A stretch of DNA of 64,000 nucleotides from Dermatobacter hominis (GCF_020715685.1 NZ_CP085840.1:2356001-2420000), one strand, 5' to 3'; shown: positions 46,513-56,658, counted from the stretch's first letter. Notes: a model not told the origin generated them from the letters alone. Numbers and translations are program-made.

Positions 46513-47534
46513 GCGGGGGCGACGGGACCGGTACCGTGCACGCCGTGACCGGCGGGAAGTCGACCAGGGCGGAGCTCACCGTCCGCCGGGCGATGCGCGC
46601 CGATCGCCCGGAGGTGGTGGCGCTCTGCCGAGCCGCGCTCGGCTGGCGCGCCGGGGGCCTCGACGAGGCGTTCTTCTCCTGGAAGCACGACGAGAACCCG
46701 GCCGGTGCGTCCCCGATGTGGATCGCCGAGGACGACGGGCGCCCGGTCGGCGTACGGGTGTTCCTGCGCTGGCGGTTCCGCCGGCCCGACGGCACCCCGC
46801 TCCGGGCGGTCCGCGCCGTCGACACGGCGACGCACCCCGACGCGCAGGGCCGTGGCGTGTTCACCCGCCTGACGCTGGGCGCGCTCCCCGAGCTGCGCGA
46901 CGACGGGGTCGGCGCGGTGTTCAACACGCCCAACGACCAGAGCCGGCCGGGCTACCTGAAGATGGGGTGGAACGTGGTCGGCAGAGTGCCCGTCGCGGTC
47001 CGACCGGTCGGGGCCGGCTCGCTCCCCCGGTTGGCCGGGGCCCGTACGGCCGCCGACAAGTGGTCCGAGGAGGTCGACGTGGGCGTCCCGGCGATCGAGG
47101 CGTTCGCCGACGACGACGAGGTGGACCTGCTCCTGCGCCGCTGCGTCCCACGCGGCCTGGCGACCGATCGCGACGCCGCACACCTCCGGTGGCGCTACCG
47201 GTTCGGTCCCCTGCACTACCGGGTGCTGCCCGTCGGCGACCGGCTGTCGGACGGCTGCTGCGTCGTCCGCTTCCGCCGTCGGGGCGACGCGCTCGAGGCC
47301 ACGGTCGCCGAGACCCTCCTCCCCGACCCCCGCACGGGCACGGCGCCGCTCCTCGCGGCCGCCCGCGCCGCCGGCGCCGACTACCTGATCGCGGCCCGCG
47401 GCCCGTCCACGCCCCGGTCGTTCGTGCCGGTCCCGCGCCTCGGTCCGGTCCTCACCTGGCGCCCGGTGGCACGGGCCGGCACGCCACGCCTGCGCGACCT
47501 CGGCCTCGCGCTGGGCGACGTGGAGCTGTTCTGA
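46509..47534 (+). CDS. GNAT-fold acyltransferase-like protein
   Basis: A 341-residue protein. The N-terminal GNAT domain has the acetyl-CoA signature HPDAQGRGVFTRL and FNTPNDQSRPGYLKMGW; the second half looks like a second, degenerate GNAT-like region (AHLRWRYRFGPLHYRVLP). Such proteins are frequent in polysaccharide loci and may acylate a sugar. It is coupled to the GT2 gene and followed 2 bp later by the ABC exporter. Confidence 0.75.
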   Translation: MSGGDGTGTVHAVTGGKSTRAELTVRRAMRADRPEVVALCRAALGWRAGGLDEAFFSWKHDENPAGASPMWIAEDDGRPVGVRVFLRWRFRRPDGTPLRAVRAVDTATHPDAQGRGVFTRLTLGALPELRDDGVGAVFNTPNDQSRPGYLKMGWNVVGRVPVAVRPVGAGSLPRLAGARTAADKWSEEVDVGVPAIEAFADDDEVDLLLRRCVPRGLATDRDAAHLRWRYRFGPLHYRVLPVGDRLSDGCCVVRFRRRGDALEATVAETLLPDPRTGTAPLLAAARAAGADYLIAARGPSTPRSFVPVPRLGPVLTWRPVARAGTPRLRDLGLALGDVELF

Positions 47535-47536
47535 CG

Positions 47537-49294
47537 ATGGCACGCCGCCTCCCCCAGCTGTCCGCGTCCTACCGCCGGGCCGAGCCGTTCCTGCCCACCC
47601 GGTCGCGCGGCCGGCTCGTGGGCGTCGGCATCAGCGGGTTCCTCTCGGGCATCACCGAGGCCGGGGTGCTGGTGCTCATCGCGCTCGGGGCCAACGCGCT
47701 GGTGCAGGGCGACCGGTCGATCGAGCTGCTCGGCGTGGAGATGTCGACGGCGTGGGCGATGGCGCTCGCCGCCGCGCTGCTCGGGGCGAAGGCGCTCAGC
47801 GTGCTGGTCAACGCCTCGATCTCCGCCCGCCTCGGCGCCGAGGTGCTCACGATCGTCCGCACCCGCCTGACCACCGCGTACCTCGGCTCGTCGTTCGCCC
47901 GCCGCTCCGGGCGGCCGCGGGGCGACCTGCAGGTGATGATCACCAACCACGCCGAGGCGGTGGCCGAGTTCGCGGTGACGATCGCGTGGACCATCACGAT
48001 CCTCCTCAACCTGTTCACGTTCGTCTTCTCGGCGATCGTCGTGAACCCGATCGCCGCCGCCGGGATCGTCGTCCTCGGCGGCCTCCTGCTGGTCCTGCTG
48101 CGCCCGCTCACCACCACGCTGCGGCGCAGCACCCGCCACTACATCGGCGGGCTCCGCGACCTGGGCGCCGACGTGACCGAGCTCGAGGAGGCGAGCCGCG
48201 ACCTCGAGACCTTCGGCGTGCGCGACCGCGCCGCGCTCGGCCTCGCGGACCGGATCGACGCCAGCTCGGCCGCCTTCGGCCGGTCACGGGCCCTCCAGCT
48301 CGCGACCCCGCCGCTCTACCAGTCGCTCGCGCTCGCGGTCATCGTCGGGGCCCTCGGCGTGCTGGCCTCGAGGGGGGACTCCGGGCAGTTCGCGGCGTTC
48401 GGCGCGGTGGTCCTGCTCCTGCTCCGCTCGCTGTCGGCCGGCCAGCAGCTGGTGACGGCGACGCAGCGGCTCAGCGACCGCGGCACCTACGTCGACCAGG
48501 TGCGCGAGGAGCTCGCGATCGACGACGCGTCCCGGCCGGACCACGGCGACCGCCCGGCGACCGGTGGCGCCGCGATCGCCGTGCACGACCTCCACTTCGC
48601 CTACCCGAGCGGGCGGGCGGCCCTCGACGGCCTGGACCTCGAGATCCGCGACGGCGAGTCGATCGGCGTGATCGGGCCCTCCGGGGCCGGGAAGTCCACC
48701 CTCATCCAGGTCCTGCTGCGACTGCAGCCGCCCACGAGCGGGCGCGTGCTCGTCGGCGGCGTGCCGATCGAGGAGTTCTCGCAGGACGCCTGGGCGGGCC
48801 AGGTCGCGTACGTGCCGCAGGAACCGGTGGTGATCCGGGCGTCGCTCGCCGACAACATCCGCTTCCTCCGGGACCTCCCCGACGACCGGGTGCGGGCCGC
48901 GGCGCACCTCGCCCACCTCGACGAGGTGGCCGCCGAGCTGCCCGACGGCATGGACTCGGTGCTGGAGCCGGGCGGCTCGGGCCTGTCGGGCGGTCAGCGC
49001 CAGCGGGTCGCGATCGCCCGGGCCCTCGCCGGATCGCCGCGGCTGCTGGTGCTCGACGAGCCGACCAGCTCGCTCGACGCCATCTCGGAGCGGGCGATCC
49101 AGTCCACGCTGGAGGAGCTGCACGGCTCGCTCACGATCGTCGTCGTGGCGCACCGGCTCAGCACGCTGTCGTCGTGCGACCGCCTGCTCGTGCTGCGCGA
49201 CGGTCGGGTCGAGGCCTTCGACACGCCCGAGCGGCTGCGGGGCACGTCGGACTTCTACCTGACCGCGCACGACGCGCCGGCGACCGACCGCTAG
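47537..49294 (+). CDS. ABC exporter (MsbA/PglK-like flippase candidate)
   Basis: A 585-residue half-transporter. About six membrane helices lie within residues 25-310. The ATPase domain has Walker A GPSGAGKST (380-388), signature LSGGQRQR, Walker B LLVLDEP and the switch VAHRLS. In a locus that makes a lipid-linked glycan and shows no Wzx-type flippase, export of the lipid-linked product is the likely role, by analogy with PglK; this is inference. Confidence 0.85.
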   Translation: MARRLPQLSASYRRAEPFLPTRSRGRLVGVGISGFLSGITEAGVLVLIALGANALVQGDRSIELLGVEMSTAWAMALAAALLGAKALSVLVNASISARLGAEVLTIVRTRLTTAYLGSSFARRSGRPRGDLQVMITNHAEAVAEFAVTIAWTITILLNLFTFVFSAIVVNPIAAAGIVVLGGLLLVLLRPLTTTLRRSTRHYIGGLRDLGADVTELEEASRDLETFGVRDRAALGLADRIDASSAAFGRSRALQLATPPLYQSLALAVIVGALGVLASRGDSGQFAAFGAVVLLLLRSLSAGQQLVTATQRLSDRGTYVDQVREELAIDDASRPDHGDRPATGGAAIAVHDLHFAYPSGRAALDGLDLEIRDGESIGVIGPSGAGKSTLIQVLLRLQPPTSGRVLVGGVPIEEFSQDAWAGQVAYVPQEPVVIRASLADNIRFLRDLPDDRVRAAAHLAHLDEVAAELPDGMDSVLEPGGSGLSGGQRQRVAIARALAGSPRLLVLDEPTSSLDAISERAIQSTLEELHGSLTIVVVAHRLSTLSSCDRLLVLRDGRVEAFDTPERLRGTSDFYLTAHDAPATDR

Positions 49295-49323
49295 CGCGGA
49301 CCGACGCGACCGGCGACCGGACG

Positions 49324-50496
49324 TCAGAACCGGCCGTCGGCGAGGTCGCGGTAGAGGGCGGCCATCCCGTCGGCGGCGGCGTCGATCGTGAAGCGCTCGA
49401 GGAACTCCTGACGGGCGACGGCCGCACGATCTGCGGCGGCCGCCGGATCGGCGAGCGCCGCCTCGACGGCCCGGGCGAGGTCGTCGGGGTCGCCGGGCGT
49501 GGCCAGCACGGCGTCCCGACCGTCCTCGAGCACGCCGACGAGCCCCTCGAGCCGCGTGCTCACCACCGGGACGCCGACCGCCATGGCCTCGAGCACCGCG
49601 CCGGCCGCGCCCTCGACGAGCGACGAGAGCACGAAGAGGTCCGCGCCCGGCAGCAGCTGGGCGACGTCGTCGCGGCCGCCCAGCAGGTCCACGCGGTCGC
49701 GGTGGACCATGCGCGCCAGCGCGCGCTGCACGTCGGGCGTCGAGGCGCCGTCGGGACCGACGAGCACCAGGCGCACCCGTGGGTCGGCCGTGGCGACGCG
49801 GTCGAACGCCTCGATCAGCGTCACGTGCCCCTTGGCCGGGAACTGGCGGGCGACGTTCAGCAGCACCACGTCGTCGTCGCCGACCCCCAGGAGGGCGCGA
49901 CCGGCGACCCGGCGCTCGGGGGTCGCCGGCGGGAACCGGGACGGGTCCCGGCCGCGCTCCACCACCCGGACACGCGCCGGTGGGACGTGCAGCGCGGCGA
50001 TGCCGTCGTCGGCGACGCCGCGGGTGACGGCGTGGAACCGGCAGGCCGACACGCGGCCCGACCACTCGTCGATCTCCTTGACGATCCGCCGCTTCCACGG
50101 CGCGACGGCCGCGCCGGGGGCGTCCGCCGAGTACGTCGTGGTGGCCCAGGTGCTGAGCACCGGGACGCCCGTGCGCAGCGAGGCGAGGCGGGCGACGACG
50201 TCGGCCGCGAACAGCGTCGAGTGGACCACGGCGGGGTCCACGGCCCGGATGACGGTCCGCACCGCCGCGGTCCGGCGGGGGATGGCCGAGAGCGCGTCGG
50301 CGTCCTCTCCCTCCCGCGACAGGTCGTGCACCACGACGCCGATCCGCTCGAGGTCGGGCACCAGCGCCTGGCTCTCGTGCAGCACCGCCAGGTGCGGGCG
50401 GATGCCGCGCTCCACGAGCAGCGGGGCCAGCATGGCGAGCGACTGCTCGGCCCCTCCCCCGTGGACCACCCTCGGCAGCACCTGCAGGACGCGCAT
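49324..50496 (-). CDS. glycosyltransferase family 4
   Basis: A 390-residue GT-B enzyme. The N-terminal loop VLPRVVHGGGAEQSLAML and the C-terminal nucleotide-sugar site DLFVLSSLVEGAAGAVLEAMAVGVPVVST (GT4 E-x7-E) are clear. It adds a sugar to a lipid-linked acceptor on the cytoplasmic face. It diverges from the next GT4 gene. Confidence 0.88.
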   Translation of the reverse strand: MRVLQVLPRVVHGGGAEQSLAMLAPLLVERGIRPHLAVLHESQALVPDLERIGVVVHDLSREGEDADALSAIPRRTAAVRTVIRAVDPAVVHSTLFAADVVARLASLRTGVPVLSTWATTTYSADAPGAAVAPWKRRIVKEIDEWSGRVSACRFHAVTRGVADDGIAALHVPPARVRVVERGRDPSRFPPATPERRVAGRALLGVGDDDVVLLNVARQFPAKGHVTLIEAFDRVATADPRVRLVLVGPDGASTPDVQRALARMVHRDRVDLLGGRDDVAQLLPGADLFVLSSLVEGAAGAVLEAMAVGVPVVSTRLEGLVGVLEDGRDAVLATPGDPDDLARAVEAALADPAAAADRAAVARQEFLERFTIDAAADGMAALYRDLADGRF

Positions 50497-50585
50497 CCGG
50501 AGCAGTCTGCCCGCCGACGGGCCGAGACCGTCACCCCGTGTCGGGGGATGTCCGTCGGGGCAGCCGGACCGGCCATGATGCGGTC

Positions 50586-51701
50586 GTGGCCCGCGTGCTG
50601 ATGCTCACGACCTCCCCGGATCGCCGGGGGGCCGAGGTCTTCGCGGTCGCGCTCGCCGAGGCGCTCGAGCCGCTCGGCCACCGCTGCACGCTGCTCGCCG
50701 TCCGCCCGGCGGCGGCCTCGAACCCCCTCCCGATCCCGGCGGCCGGCCGGTCGCGGTGGGACCCGGTGGGCCTGTCGCGCCTTGCGTCGGCGGCGCGCCG
50801 CCATGACGTCGTGGTCGGCCACGGCTCCGCCACCCTGCTGGCCGGCTCGCTCGCCGCCCGCGTGGCCCGCCGGCCGTTCGTGTACCGCAACATCGGCGAC
50901 CCCGCGCAGTGGGGCGAGGTCCCGCTGGCCGCGGCGCGCATCGGGTGGCCGCTGCGGGGGGCCGCCGCCGTGACCGCGCTCTACGAGGGAGCCCGCGAGG
51001 AGCTCATCGGCCGCTACCGGCTCGATCCCCGCCGTGTCCGCGTGGTGCCGAACGCGGTCGACGCCGCGGGGCTCGGCGCGACGGAGCTGGACGCGACGGA
51101 GCTCGACGCGACAGGGCTCGGCGACACCGGTGCGGCGACGGCGGCACCGGCGGTCGGCCCGCTCGACCCCGACCTCGACCGGGTCGGCTGGCTCGGCGCG
51201 CTCGCCGAGGAGAAGCGGCCCGAGCTCGCGATCCGGGCGGTGGCCGGCGATCCCGGACTGGGCCTGCTGGTGGCCGGCGACGGTCCGCTCGCCTCGGAGG
51301 CGCGCCGGCTCGCCACGGAGCTCGCGCCCGATCGCGTGCGCTTCCTCGGCTCGGTCGGGCGGCCGCGGGACCTGCTCGACCACGTCGACGTGCTCGTGGT
51401 GCCGAGCCGCACCGAGGGGCTGCCGGCCGCGGCGATCGAGGCCGGGATGGTCGGCCTGCCGGTGGTCGGCTACGCCGTCGGCGGGATGCCCGAGGTGGTG
51501 CTCGACGGGGTCACCGGCGTGCTCCTGGACCCGCGCTCGGCCGACGGGCCCGACGCCCCGGCCGCCCTCGCCGCCGCGCTCCGGGATGCCGTGGCCCGGG
51601 GCGAGGAGCTCGGCGTGGCGGCCCGGCAGCGCTGCCTGGAGCGCTTCGACCTCCCCGTCGTCGCCGGCCTGTGGTCGGAGGTCATCGACTCGGTGACCTG
51701 A
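50586..51701 (+). CDS. glycosyltransferase family 4 with small internal repeat
   Basis: About 371 residues. RVLMLTTSPDRRGAEVFA opens the N-terminal domain; VLVVPSRTEGLPAAAIEAGMVGLPVVG is the GT4 donor site. The linker between the domains holds a short tandem repeat (ATELDATELDATGL), unusual and probably flexible. The GTG start is set by the fold. Confidence 0.87.
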   Translation: MARVLMLTTSPDRRGAEVFAVALAEALEPLGHRCTLLAVRPAAASNPLPIPAAGRSRWDPVGLSRLASAARRHDVVVGHGSATLLAGSLAARVARRPFVYRNIGDPAQWGEVPLAAARIGWPLRGAAAVTALYEGAREELIGRYRLDPRRVRVVPNAVDAAGLGATELDATELDATGLGDTGAATAAPAVGPLDPDLDRVGWLGALAEEKRPELAIRAVAGDPGLGLLVAGDGPLASEARRLATELAPDRVRFLGSVGRPRDLLDHVDVLVVPSRTEGLPAAAIEAGMVGLPVVGYAVGGMPEVVLDGVTGVLLDPRSADGPDAPAALAAALRDAVARGEELGVAARQRCLERFDLPVVAGLWSEVIDSVT

Positions 51702-51741
51702 CCCCCGCCCGGGCCTCACCCCCGGTCCGGTGGTGCTCCGG

Positions 51742-53679
51742 TCAGGAGAGGCCGCGGTGCTCGGCCCAGGCGAGGAACATCAGCACGTCCCACAGCCGGT
51801 AGCCGTGGTTGCGGGCGCCGGTGCGGTGTTCGTCCCACGCGGTGCGCAGCGTCGTCGGATCGAACCACTCCGAGGCCACCGGGCCGTCGAGCAGGTCCGA
51901 CGCCCACCCCCGCAGCGGCCCGCGCAGCCACGCGTCGAGGGGGATCCCGAAGCCGGTCTTGGTGCGGTCGACGAGGTGGCGGGGCACGCTGCGGTCGAGC
52001 AGGCGCCGGAGCACCACCTTCGACTCGCCGTCCGAGGAGCGCATCGACATGGGCAGCGCGGCGGCGAACTCGACGATGCGCCGGTCGAGGAACGGGACGC
52101 GGCCCTCGAGGCCCACCGCCATCGTGGCCCGGTCGACCTTGGTCAGGATGTCGTCGGGGAGGTACGTGAGCAGGTCGACGGCCATCATCCGGGCCGTGCC
52201 GTCGGCGACCGCGGGCCAGCGCTCCGGGCGCTTGGCCAGGACCTCGGGGTCGGTGCCCCTCGGCACGACGGCCGTGGGGTCGGGCCAGTGCGAGATCACC
52301 CTGAGGTACATCTCCTCCGGCCCGCCCAGCACCGCGACGCTCGCCGCCTTCTCGACCTTGAGGCCGAGCTGCCGGGGGCGGACCCGCTCGGGGATCACCC
52401 TGCCGACGTCGTCCCAGCGGTCCGCGGGCAGCCGGTTCGCGATCCGGGCCGCGAGCCGCCGCGCCCCGATCGGCACCCGGCGGAGCCGTCGGTCGATCCC
52501 CGGGATCCAGCGGTAGCGGTTGTAGCCGCCGAACAGCTCGTCGCCGCCGTCGCCCGACAGCGCCACGGTGACGTGACGGCGTGCGAGCTGCGAGACGAGG
52601 AACGTGGGGATCTGCGACGAGTCGGCGAAGGGCTCGTCGTACACGACCGGCAGCAGGTCGACGACGGCGAGCGCGTCGGCGCCGGTGGCGATCAGCTCGT
52701 GGTGGCGGGTGCCGAGGTGCCGGGCGACGCGGCGGGCGTCGTCGGACTCGTCGAAGCCGGAGTCGGGCGACCCGATCGTGAACGTCGCGACCGGGCCCGA
52801 CGCGACCGCCTGCATGGCAGCCACGATCGTCGACGAGTCGATGCCGCCCGACAGGAACGCCCCGACGGGCACGTCGGCGACGAGGCGGCGCGACACGCTC
52901 GACGCCAGCAGCTGCTCGAGCTCGTCGACCGCCTCGGTGATCGACCCCTCGAACGGTCGGGCCGCGGCCTGCTCGACGACCTCGGCGTAGGACCAGTAGG
53001 CGACCGGCTCGCCCACGGAGCCGTCCGCCTCGACCACCACCGTGCAGCCCGGCGGCAGCTTGCACGCGTCGCGGAAGATCGCGAGCGGCGCGGGCACGTA
53101 CTTGTAGCGCATGAGCCCGCACACGGCGTCGGCCGAGATCGTCCGGTCGAAGTCGGGGTGCGCGGCCAGCGCGTCCAGACCGGAGGCGAACACGACGGCC
53201 CGTCCCGCGGTGCCGTAGTACAGCGGCTTCTCCCCCACGCGGTCCCGGGCCAGCGTGAGCCGCCGCTCCCGCCGGTCCCACACCGCGAAGGCCCACATCC
53301 CCTCGCACCGCTCCAGGGCGCGCCCGAGGCCCCAGGCCGCGATCGCCTCGACCAGGACCTCGGTGTCGGAGTGGCCCCGGAGGCGGACCCCCTCGGCGAC
53401 CAGCCGACGGCCGAGCTCGCGGTGGTTGTAGACCTCGCCGTTGTAGGCCAGCACCCAGCGGCCGTCGGCCGAGGTCATCGGCTGGGCGCCGGCGTCGCTG
53501 AGGTCGAGGATGCTCAGCCGACGGTGGCCGAGCCCGACGCCGGCCGCCGGATCGACCCAGGTCCCGTGCCCGTCGGGGCCCCGGTGCGCGACCTCGCCCG
53601 CCATCGCCGAGGCGATCGCCGCGAGCTCGTCGCCCGTCGACGATCCGGTCGGGTCGAGGAGGCCGGCGATCCCGCACAT
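51742..53679 (-). CDS. asnB: asparagine synthase (glutamine-hydrolysing)
   Basis: A 645-residue class II amidotransferase. Cys2 (MCGIAG) is the glutaminase nucleophile; the PP-loop FLSGGIDSS (275-283) binds ATP; ALSGDGGDELFGGYNRYRW is the synthetase landmark. Both domains are complete, so real asparagine or a sugar/uronic-acid amide could be the product; such genes are common in O-antigen and capsule loci. Start overlaps the stop of the preceding GT4 (TGATG). Confidence 0.92.
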   Translation of the reverse strand: MCGIAGLLDPTGSSTGDELAAIASAMAGEVAHRGPDGHGTWVDPAAGVGLGHRRLSILDLSDAGAQPMTSADGRWVLAYNGEVYNHRELGRRLVAEGVRLRGHSDTEVLVEAIAAWGLGRALERCEGMWAFAVWDRRERRLTLARDRVGEKPLYYGTAGRAVVFASGLDALAAHPDFDRTISADAVCGLMRYKYVPAPLAIFRDACKLPPGCTVVVEADGSVGEPVAYWSYAEVVEQAAARPFEGSITEAVDELEQLLASSVSRRLVADVPVGAFLSGGIDSSTIVAAMQAVASGPVATFTIGSPDSGFDESDDARRVARHLGTRHHELIATGADALAVVDLLPVVYDEPFADSSQIPTFLVSQLARRHVTVALSGDGGDELFGGYNRYRWIPGIDRRLRRVPIGARRLAARIANRLPADRWDDVGRVIPERVRPRQLGLKVEKAASVAVLGGPEEMYLRVISHWPDPTAVVPRGTDPEVLAKRPERWPAVADGTARMMAVDLLTYLPDDILTKVDRATMAVGLEGRVPFLDRRIVEFAAALPMSMRSSDGESKVVLRRLLDRSVPRHLVDRTKTGFGIPLDAWLRGPLRGWASDLLDGPVASEWFDPTTLRTAWDEHRTGARNHGYRLWDVLMFLAWAEHRGLS

Positions 53680-54791
53680 CAGCCCGCGGCCTCCGCGTAC
53701 AGCTCCTCGATCCGGCGGACCGCCACTCTGGCGTCGAAGCGGCCGGACCGCTCGGCCGCCGCAGCGCCGAGCCGTCGCCGCAGCGCCGGGTCGTCGGCCA
53801 GCTCGACGATGGCGTCGGCGAGCGGTCCCACCCGCCCCGGCGGGACCAGCCGACCGATCGACTCGTCCACCACCTGGGGCACCCCGCCGACCGCGGTGGC
53901 GACCACGGGCAGGCCCAGCGCGCACGCCTCCATCAGCGCGACGGGCAGGCCCTCGACGTCGGACGAGAGGACGAACACGTCGAACGCCGACATCACGGCC
54001 GGGGCGTCGGGGACGTGGCCGAGGAACGAGAAGCGGTCGCCGAGGCCGAGCTCGTCGCGGCGGGCGACCAGCTCGTGCTCGAGGGGACCGTGGCCGAGCG
54101 CGACGAACCGGACGCCCTCGCGGCGGTCGACCACGTGCCGGGCCGCGTCGAGCAGCAGCGGGTAGTTCTTCTGCGGTCGCAGGTTGGCCACCGCGCCCAC
54201 CAGCACCTCGTCGTCGGTGAGCCCGAGCTCGCGACGGACCCGTCCGCGCTCCCCGGCCCTGCTGCGGACGCCGTCGAGCTCGACGCCGTGCACGAGCAGC
54301 TCGATCCCGCTCCGCAGGCGCGGTGGGGCGGAGTCCCGGGCCGCCGCCGACACCGCGACGTGCCGGTCATCGAGCCCGTAGGTCAACCGGTTCGCCGCGC
54401 GGGTGACCGCTGCGTAGTCGGACCACGAGTTGTGCTCGGTGTAGACGAGCGCAGGCCGGTGTCGCCGGGTCCGGAGGGCCGGACGGAGCACCGCCGCCAC
54501 CATCGGCGAGTGCACGTGCACGACGTCGATGCGCAGCTCGTCGACGAGGCGCAGCACCCGCAGCACCCAGCGCGGATCCTCGGGCCGGCCCTTGCCGACG
54601 TCGACGCACGGCACCCCCGCCGCCTCGAGGTCGGCGCGCAGCGAGTTCGGTCGCTCGACGAGGTAGCCGACGATGAAGTCGAAGCGGTCCCGATCGGCGA
54701 CGCGCGCGTGCGTGAGGAGGAGGCGCTCCATCCCTCCGGGTCCGAGGCCCTTGGCGAGCCACAGCACGTGGGTGCGCTCACCCACGGGCAC
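53679..54791 (-). CDS. glycosyltransferase family 4
   Basis: A 370-residue GT-B enzyme. LWLAKGLGPGGMERLLL opens it; the donor site is VFVLSSDVEGLPVALMEACALGLPVVATAVGG. GTG at 54791 or 54785; either overlaps the end of the aminotransferase gene. It forms a coupled set with the aminotransferase and asnB. Confidence 0.9.
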   Translation of the reverse strand: MPVGERTHVLWLAKGLGPGGMERLLLTHARVADRDRFDFIVGYLVERPNSLRADLEAAGVPCVDVGKGRPEDPRWVLRVLRLVDELRIDVVHVHSPMVAAVLRPALRTRRHRPALVYTEHNSWSDYAAVTRAANRLTYGLDDRHVAVSAAARDSAPPRLRSGIELLVHGVELDGVRSRAGERGRVRRELGLTDDEVLVGAVANLRPQKNYPLLLDAARHVVDRREGVRFVALGHGPLEHELVARRDELGLGDRFSFLGHVPDAPAVMSAFDVFVLSSDVEGLPVALMEACALGLPVVATAVGGVPQVVDESIGRLVPPGRVGPLADAIVELADDPALRRRLGAAAAERSGRFDARVAVRRIEELYAEAAG

Positions 54792-55929
54792 CGCCGGCGG
54801 CCCGTGACACGGACAGCGCGTCGAGCAGCGCGCCCACGACGCGGTCGACGTCGGCGTCGGTCATCACCGAGCCGCTCGGAAGGCACAGCCCGCGCCGGAA
54901 CAGGTCCTCGGCCACGGCGCCCCCCTCGACCGGCACGCCGGCGAACACGGGCTGCAGGTGCATCGGCTTCCACGCCGGCCGCGCCTCGATGTCGCGCTCG
55001 TCGAGGGCGCGGCACACGTCGAGCGGGGCGACGCCGAGCGCGTCGTCGAGCAGCACGACGGTGAGCCACCCGTTCACGTCACCGCGCGGGTCCCACGGCA
55101 TGAAGGAGACCCCCTCGACCTCCGCGAGCGCCTCTCGGTAGCGGGCGTTGACGGCGTGGCGCCGGGCGACGAGGTCGCCCAGGCGCGCCAGCTGGCCGCG
55201 GCCGAGGCCGGCGAGCAGGTTGGAGAGGCGGTAGTTGAACCCGACCTCCTCGTGCTCGTAGTGCAGCACCGGTCGACGGGCCTGCGCGGCGAGCGACCTG
55301 GCGCGGGCCATGTCGTCCGCGCTGCCGACCAGCGCCCCGCCACCGCCCGTCGTCATGATCTTGTTGCCGTTGAACGAGAAGGCTCCGAGCTCGGCCCACG
55401 CGCCCGCGGAGCGGCCCTGCCAGGTCGCGCCGAGGGCCTCGGCCGCGTCCTCGACGAGCAGCACGCCGTGGCGCTCGCACAGCGCCGCGATGCGGTCGAG
55501 CTGGGCGCACTGGCCGTACAGGTCGACGACGATCACCGCGGCCGGAAGCCGCTCGCCCGCCGCCTCACGGCGCTCGAGCAGGTCGGCGAGCAGGTCGGGG
55601 TCCATGTTCCACGTCTCACGCTCGGCGTCGACGAAGCGCAGGTCGGCGCCCACGTAGCGGACCGCGTTGGCGGGGGCCACGAACGTCAGGTCCGACACGA
55701 CCACCTCGTCGCCGGGGCCGATCCCGTTCATCACCAGCGCCAGGTGCAGCGCAGCGGTGCCGCTCGACAGGGCGGCCGCCGACTCCGCACCGCACAGCGC
55801 CGCCAGCTCGCGCTCGAAGGCGTCGACCTCGGGCCCGAGCGGCGTGATCCAGTTCGAGTCGAACGCGGCGAGGAGCGCGTCCCGCTCGAGCGGCCCGACG
55901 TCCGGCGGTGACAGGTAGATCCGACCCAC
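54778..55929 (-). CDS. UDP-4-keto-sugar aminotransferase (PglE/EpsN-like, DegT family)
   Basis: A 383-residue PLP enzyme. The N-terminus IYLSPPDVGPLERDALLAAFDSNWITPLGP is very close to PglE and EpsN; Lys190 (SFNGNKIMTTGGGG) is the PLP-binding lysine and DAAEALGA carries the PLP-pairing Asp. Members aminate UDP-4-keto-6-deoxy-GlcNAc. The partners PglC-, PglD- and PglF-like enzymes are all within 7 kb. Start is GTG, divergent from the PglC-like gene. Confidence 0.92.
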   Translation of the reverse strand: MGRIYLSPPDVGPLERDALLAAFDSNWITPLGPEVDAFERELAALCGAESAAALSSGTAALHLALVMNGIGPGDEVVVSDLTFVAPANAVRYVGADLRFVDAERETWNMDPDLLADLLERREAAGERLPAAVIVVDLYGQCAQLDRIAALCERHGVLLVEDAAEALGATWQGRSAGAWAELGAFSFNGNKIMTTGGGGALVGSADDMARARSLAAQARRPVLHYEHEEVGFNYRLSNLLAGLGRGQLARLGDLVARRHAVNARYREALAEVEGVSFMPWDPRGDVNGWLTVVLLDDALGVAPLDVCRALDERDIEARPAWKPMHLQPVFAGVPVEGGAVAEDLFRRGLCLPSGSVMTDADVDRVVGALLDALSVSRAAGGARG

Positions 55930-56040
55930 GGCCGCCGAGGGTACAAGGCACCTCGGAGGAGGGCGATGGGGCAACGACCCCGCCCCGGAGGGGTCGGACG
56001 GATCACGTCGGCCGGTGTGGGGACGTGGCAGCATCCGGTC

Positions 56041-56658
56041 GTGGACCGACCGTACCGGGGCAAGCGGATCGTGGACCTCGGCGTGCTCGCGCTGGTGGCC
56101 GGGCCGGCCCTCCTGATCGGCGCGGCGTGCGCGCTCGCGGTGCGGCTGACGTCGCCGGGACCGGTCTTCTTCCGCCAGGAGCGCGTCGGGAGGGACGGCG
56201 TCACGTTCCAGGTGTGGAAATTCCGCACGATGGTGGCGGGCGACAACCCGGTGTTCCCCGACGCGAGCCGCATCACCTCGGCCGGACGGGTGCTGCGGCG
56301 CACATCGCTCGACGAGCTCCCCCAGCTGATCAACGTGGCACTCGGCGAGATGAGCGTGGTCGGGCCGCGGCCGACGCTGCCCTACCAGGTGGCCCGCTAC
56401 GACGACCACCAGCGCCGACGCCTGGCCGTCCGTCCGGGCCTCACCGGCCTGGCCCAGGTGTCCGGGCGCAACGCGCTGTCGTGGGGCGACCGCATCGACC
56501 TCGACGTGCGCTACGTGGAGACCCAGTCCGTGCGCACCGACCTGTCGATCATCGCCCGCACGTTCTCGACGATGCTCTCCGGTGAGGGCGTCGAGGGCCA
56601 CCCGCAGGACGACCCCCTCGCGGCGCCCGAACCGACCGACGAGGCGACGCCCGGGTGA
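56041..56658 (+). CDS. undecaprenyl-phosphate sugar-1-phosphate transferase (PglC/EpsL-like)
   Basis: About 205 residues, the size of the minimal monotopic phosphoglycosyl transferases. One re-entrant membrane helix (about 9-33), then SPGPVFFRQERVG, KFRTM, and RTSLDELPQLINVALGEMSVVGPRP containing the catalytic Asp-Glu. It should put the first sugar phosphate on the lipid carrier. The GTG at 56041 gives the standard length; an upstream in-frame ATG adds 25 unconserved residues. Confidence 0.92.
   Translation: MDRPYRGKRIVDLGVLALVAGPALLIGAACALAVRLTSPGPVFFRQERVGRDGVTFQVWKFRTMVAGDNPVFPDASRITSAGRVLRRTSLDELPQLINVALGEMSVVGPRPTLPYQVARYDDHQRRRLAVRPGLTGLAQVSGRNALSWGDRIDLDVRYVETQSVRTDLSIIARTFSTMLSGEGVEGHPQDDPLAAPEPTDEATPG

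Noticed and set aside
49324-51701. Two neighbouring GT4 genes as a recent duplication
   Set aside because: They are divergent in orientation and only share general GT4 motifs; the rest of the sequences differ.
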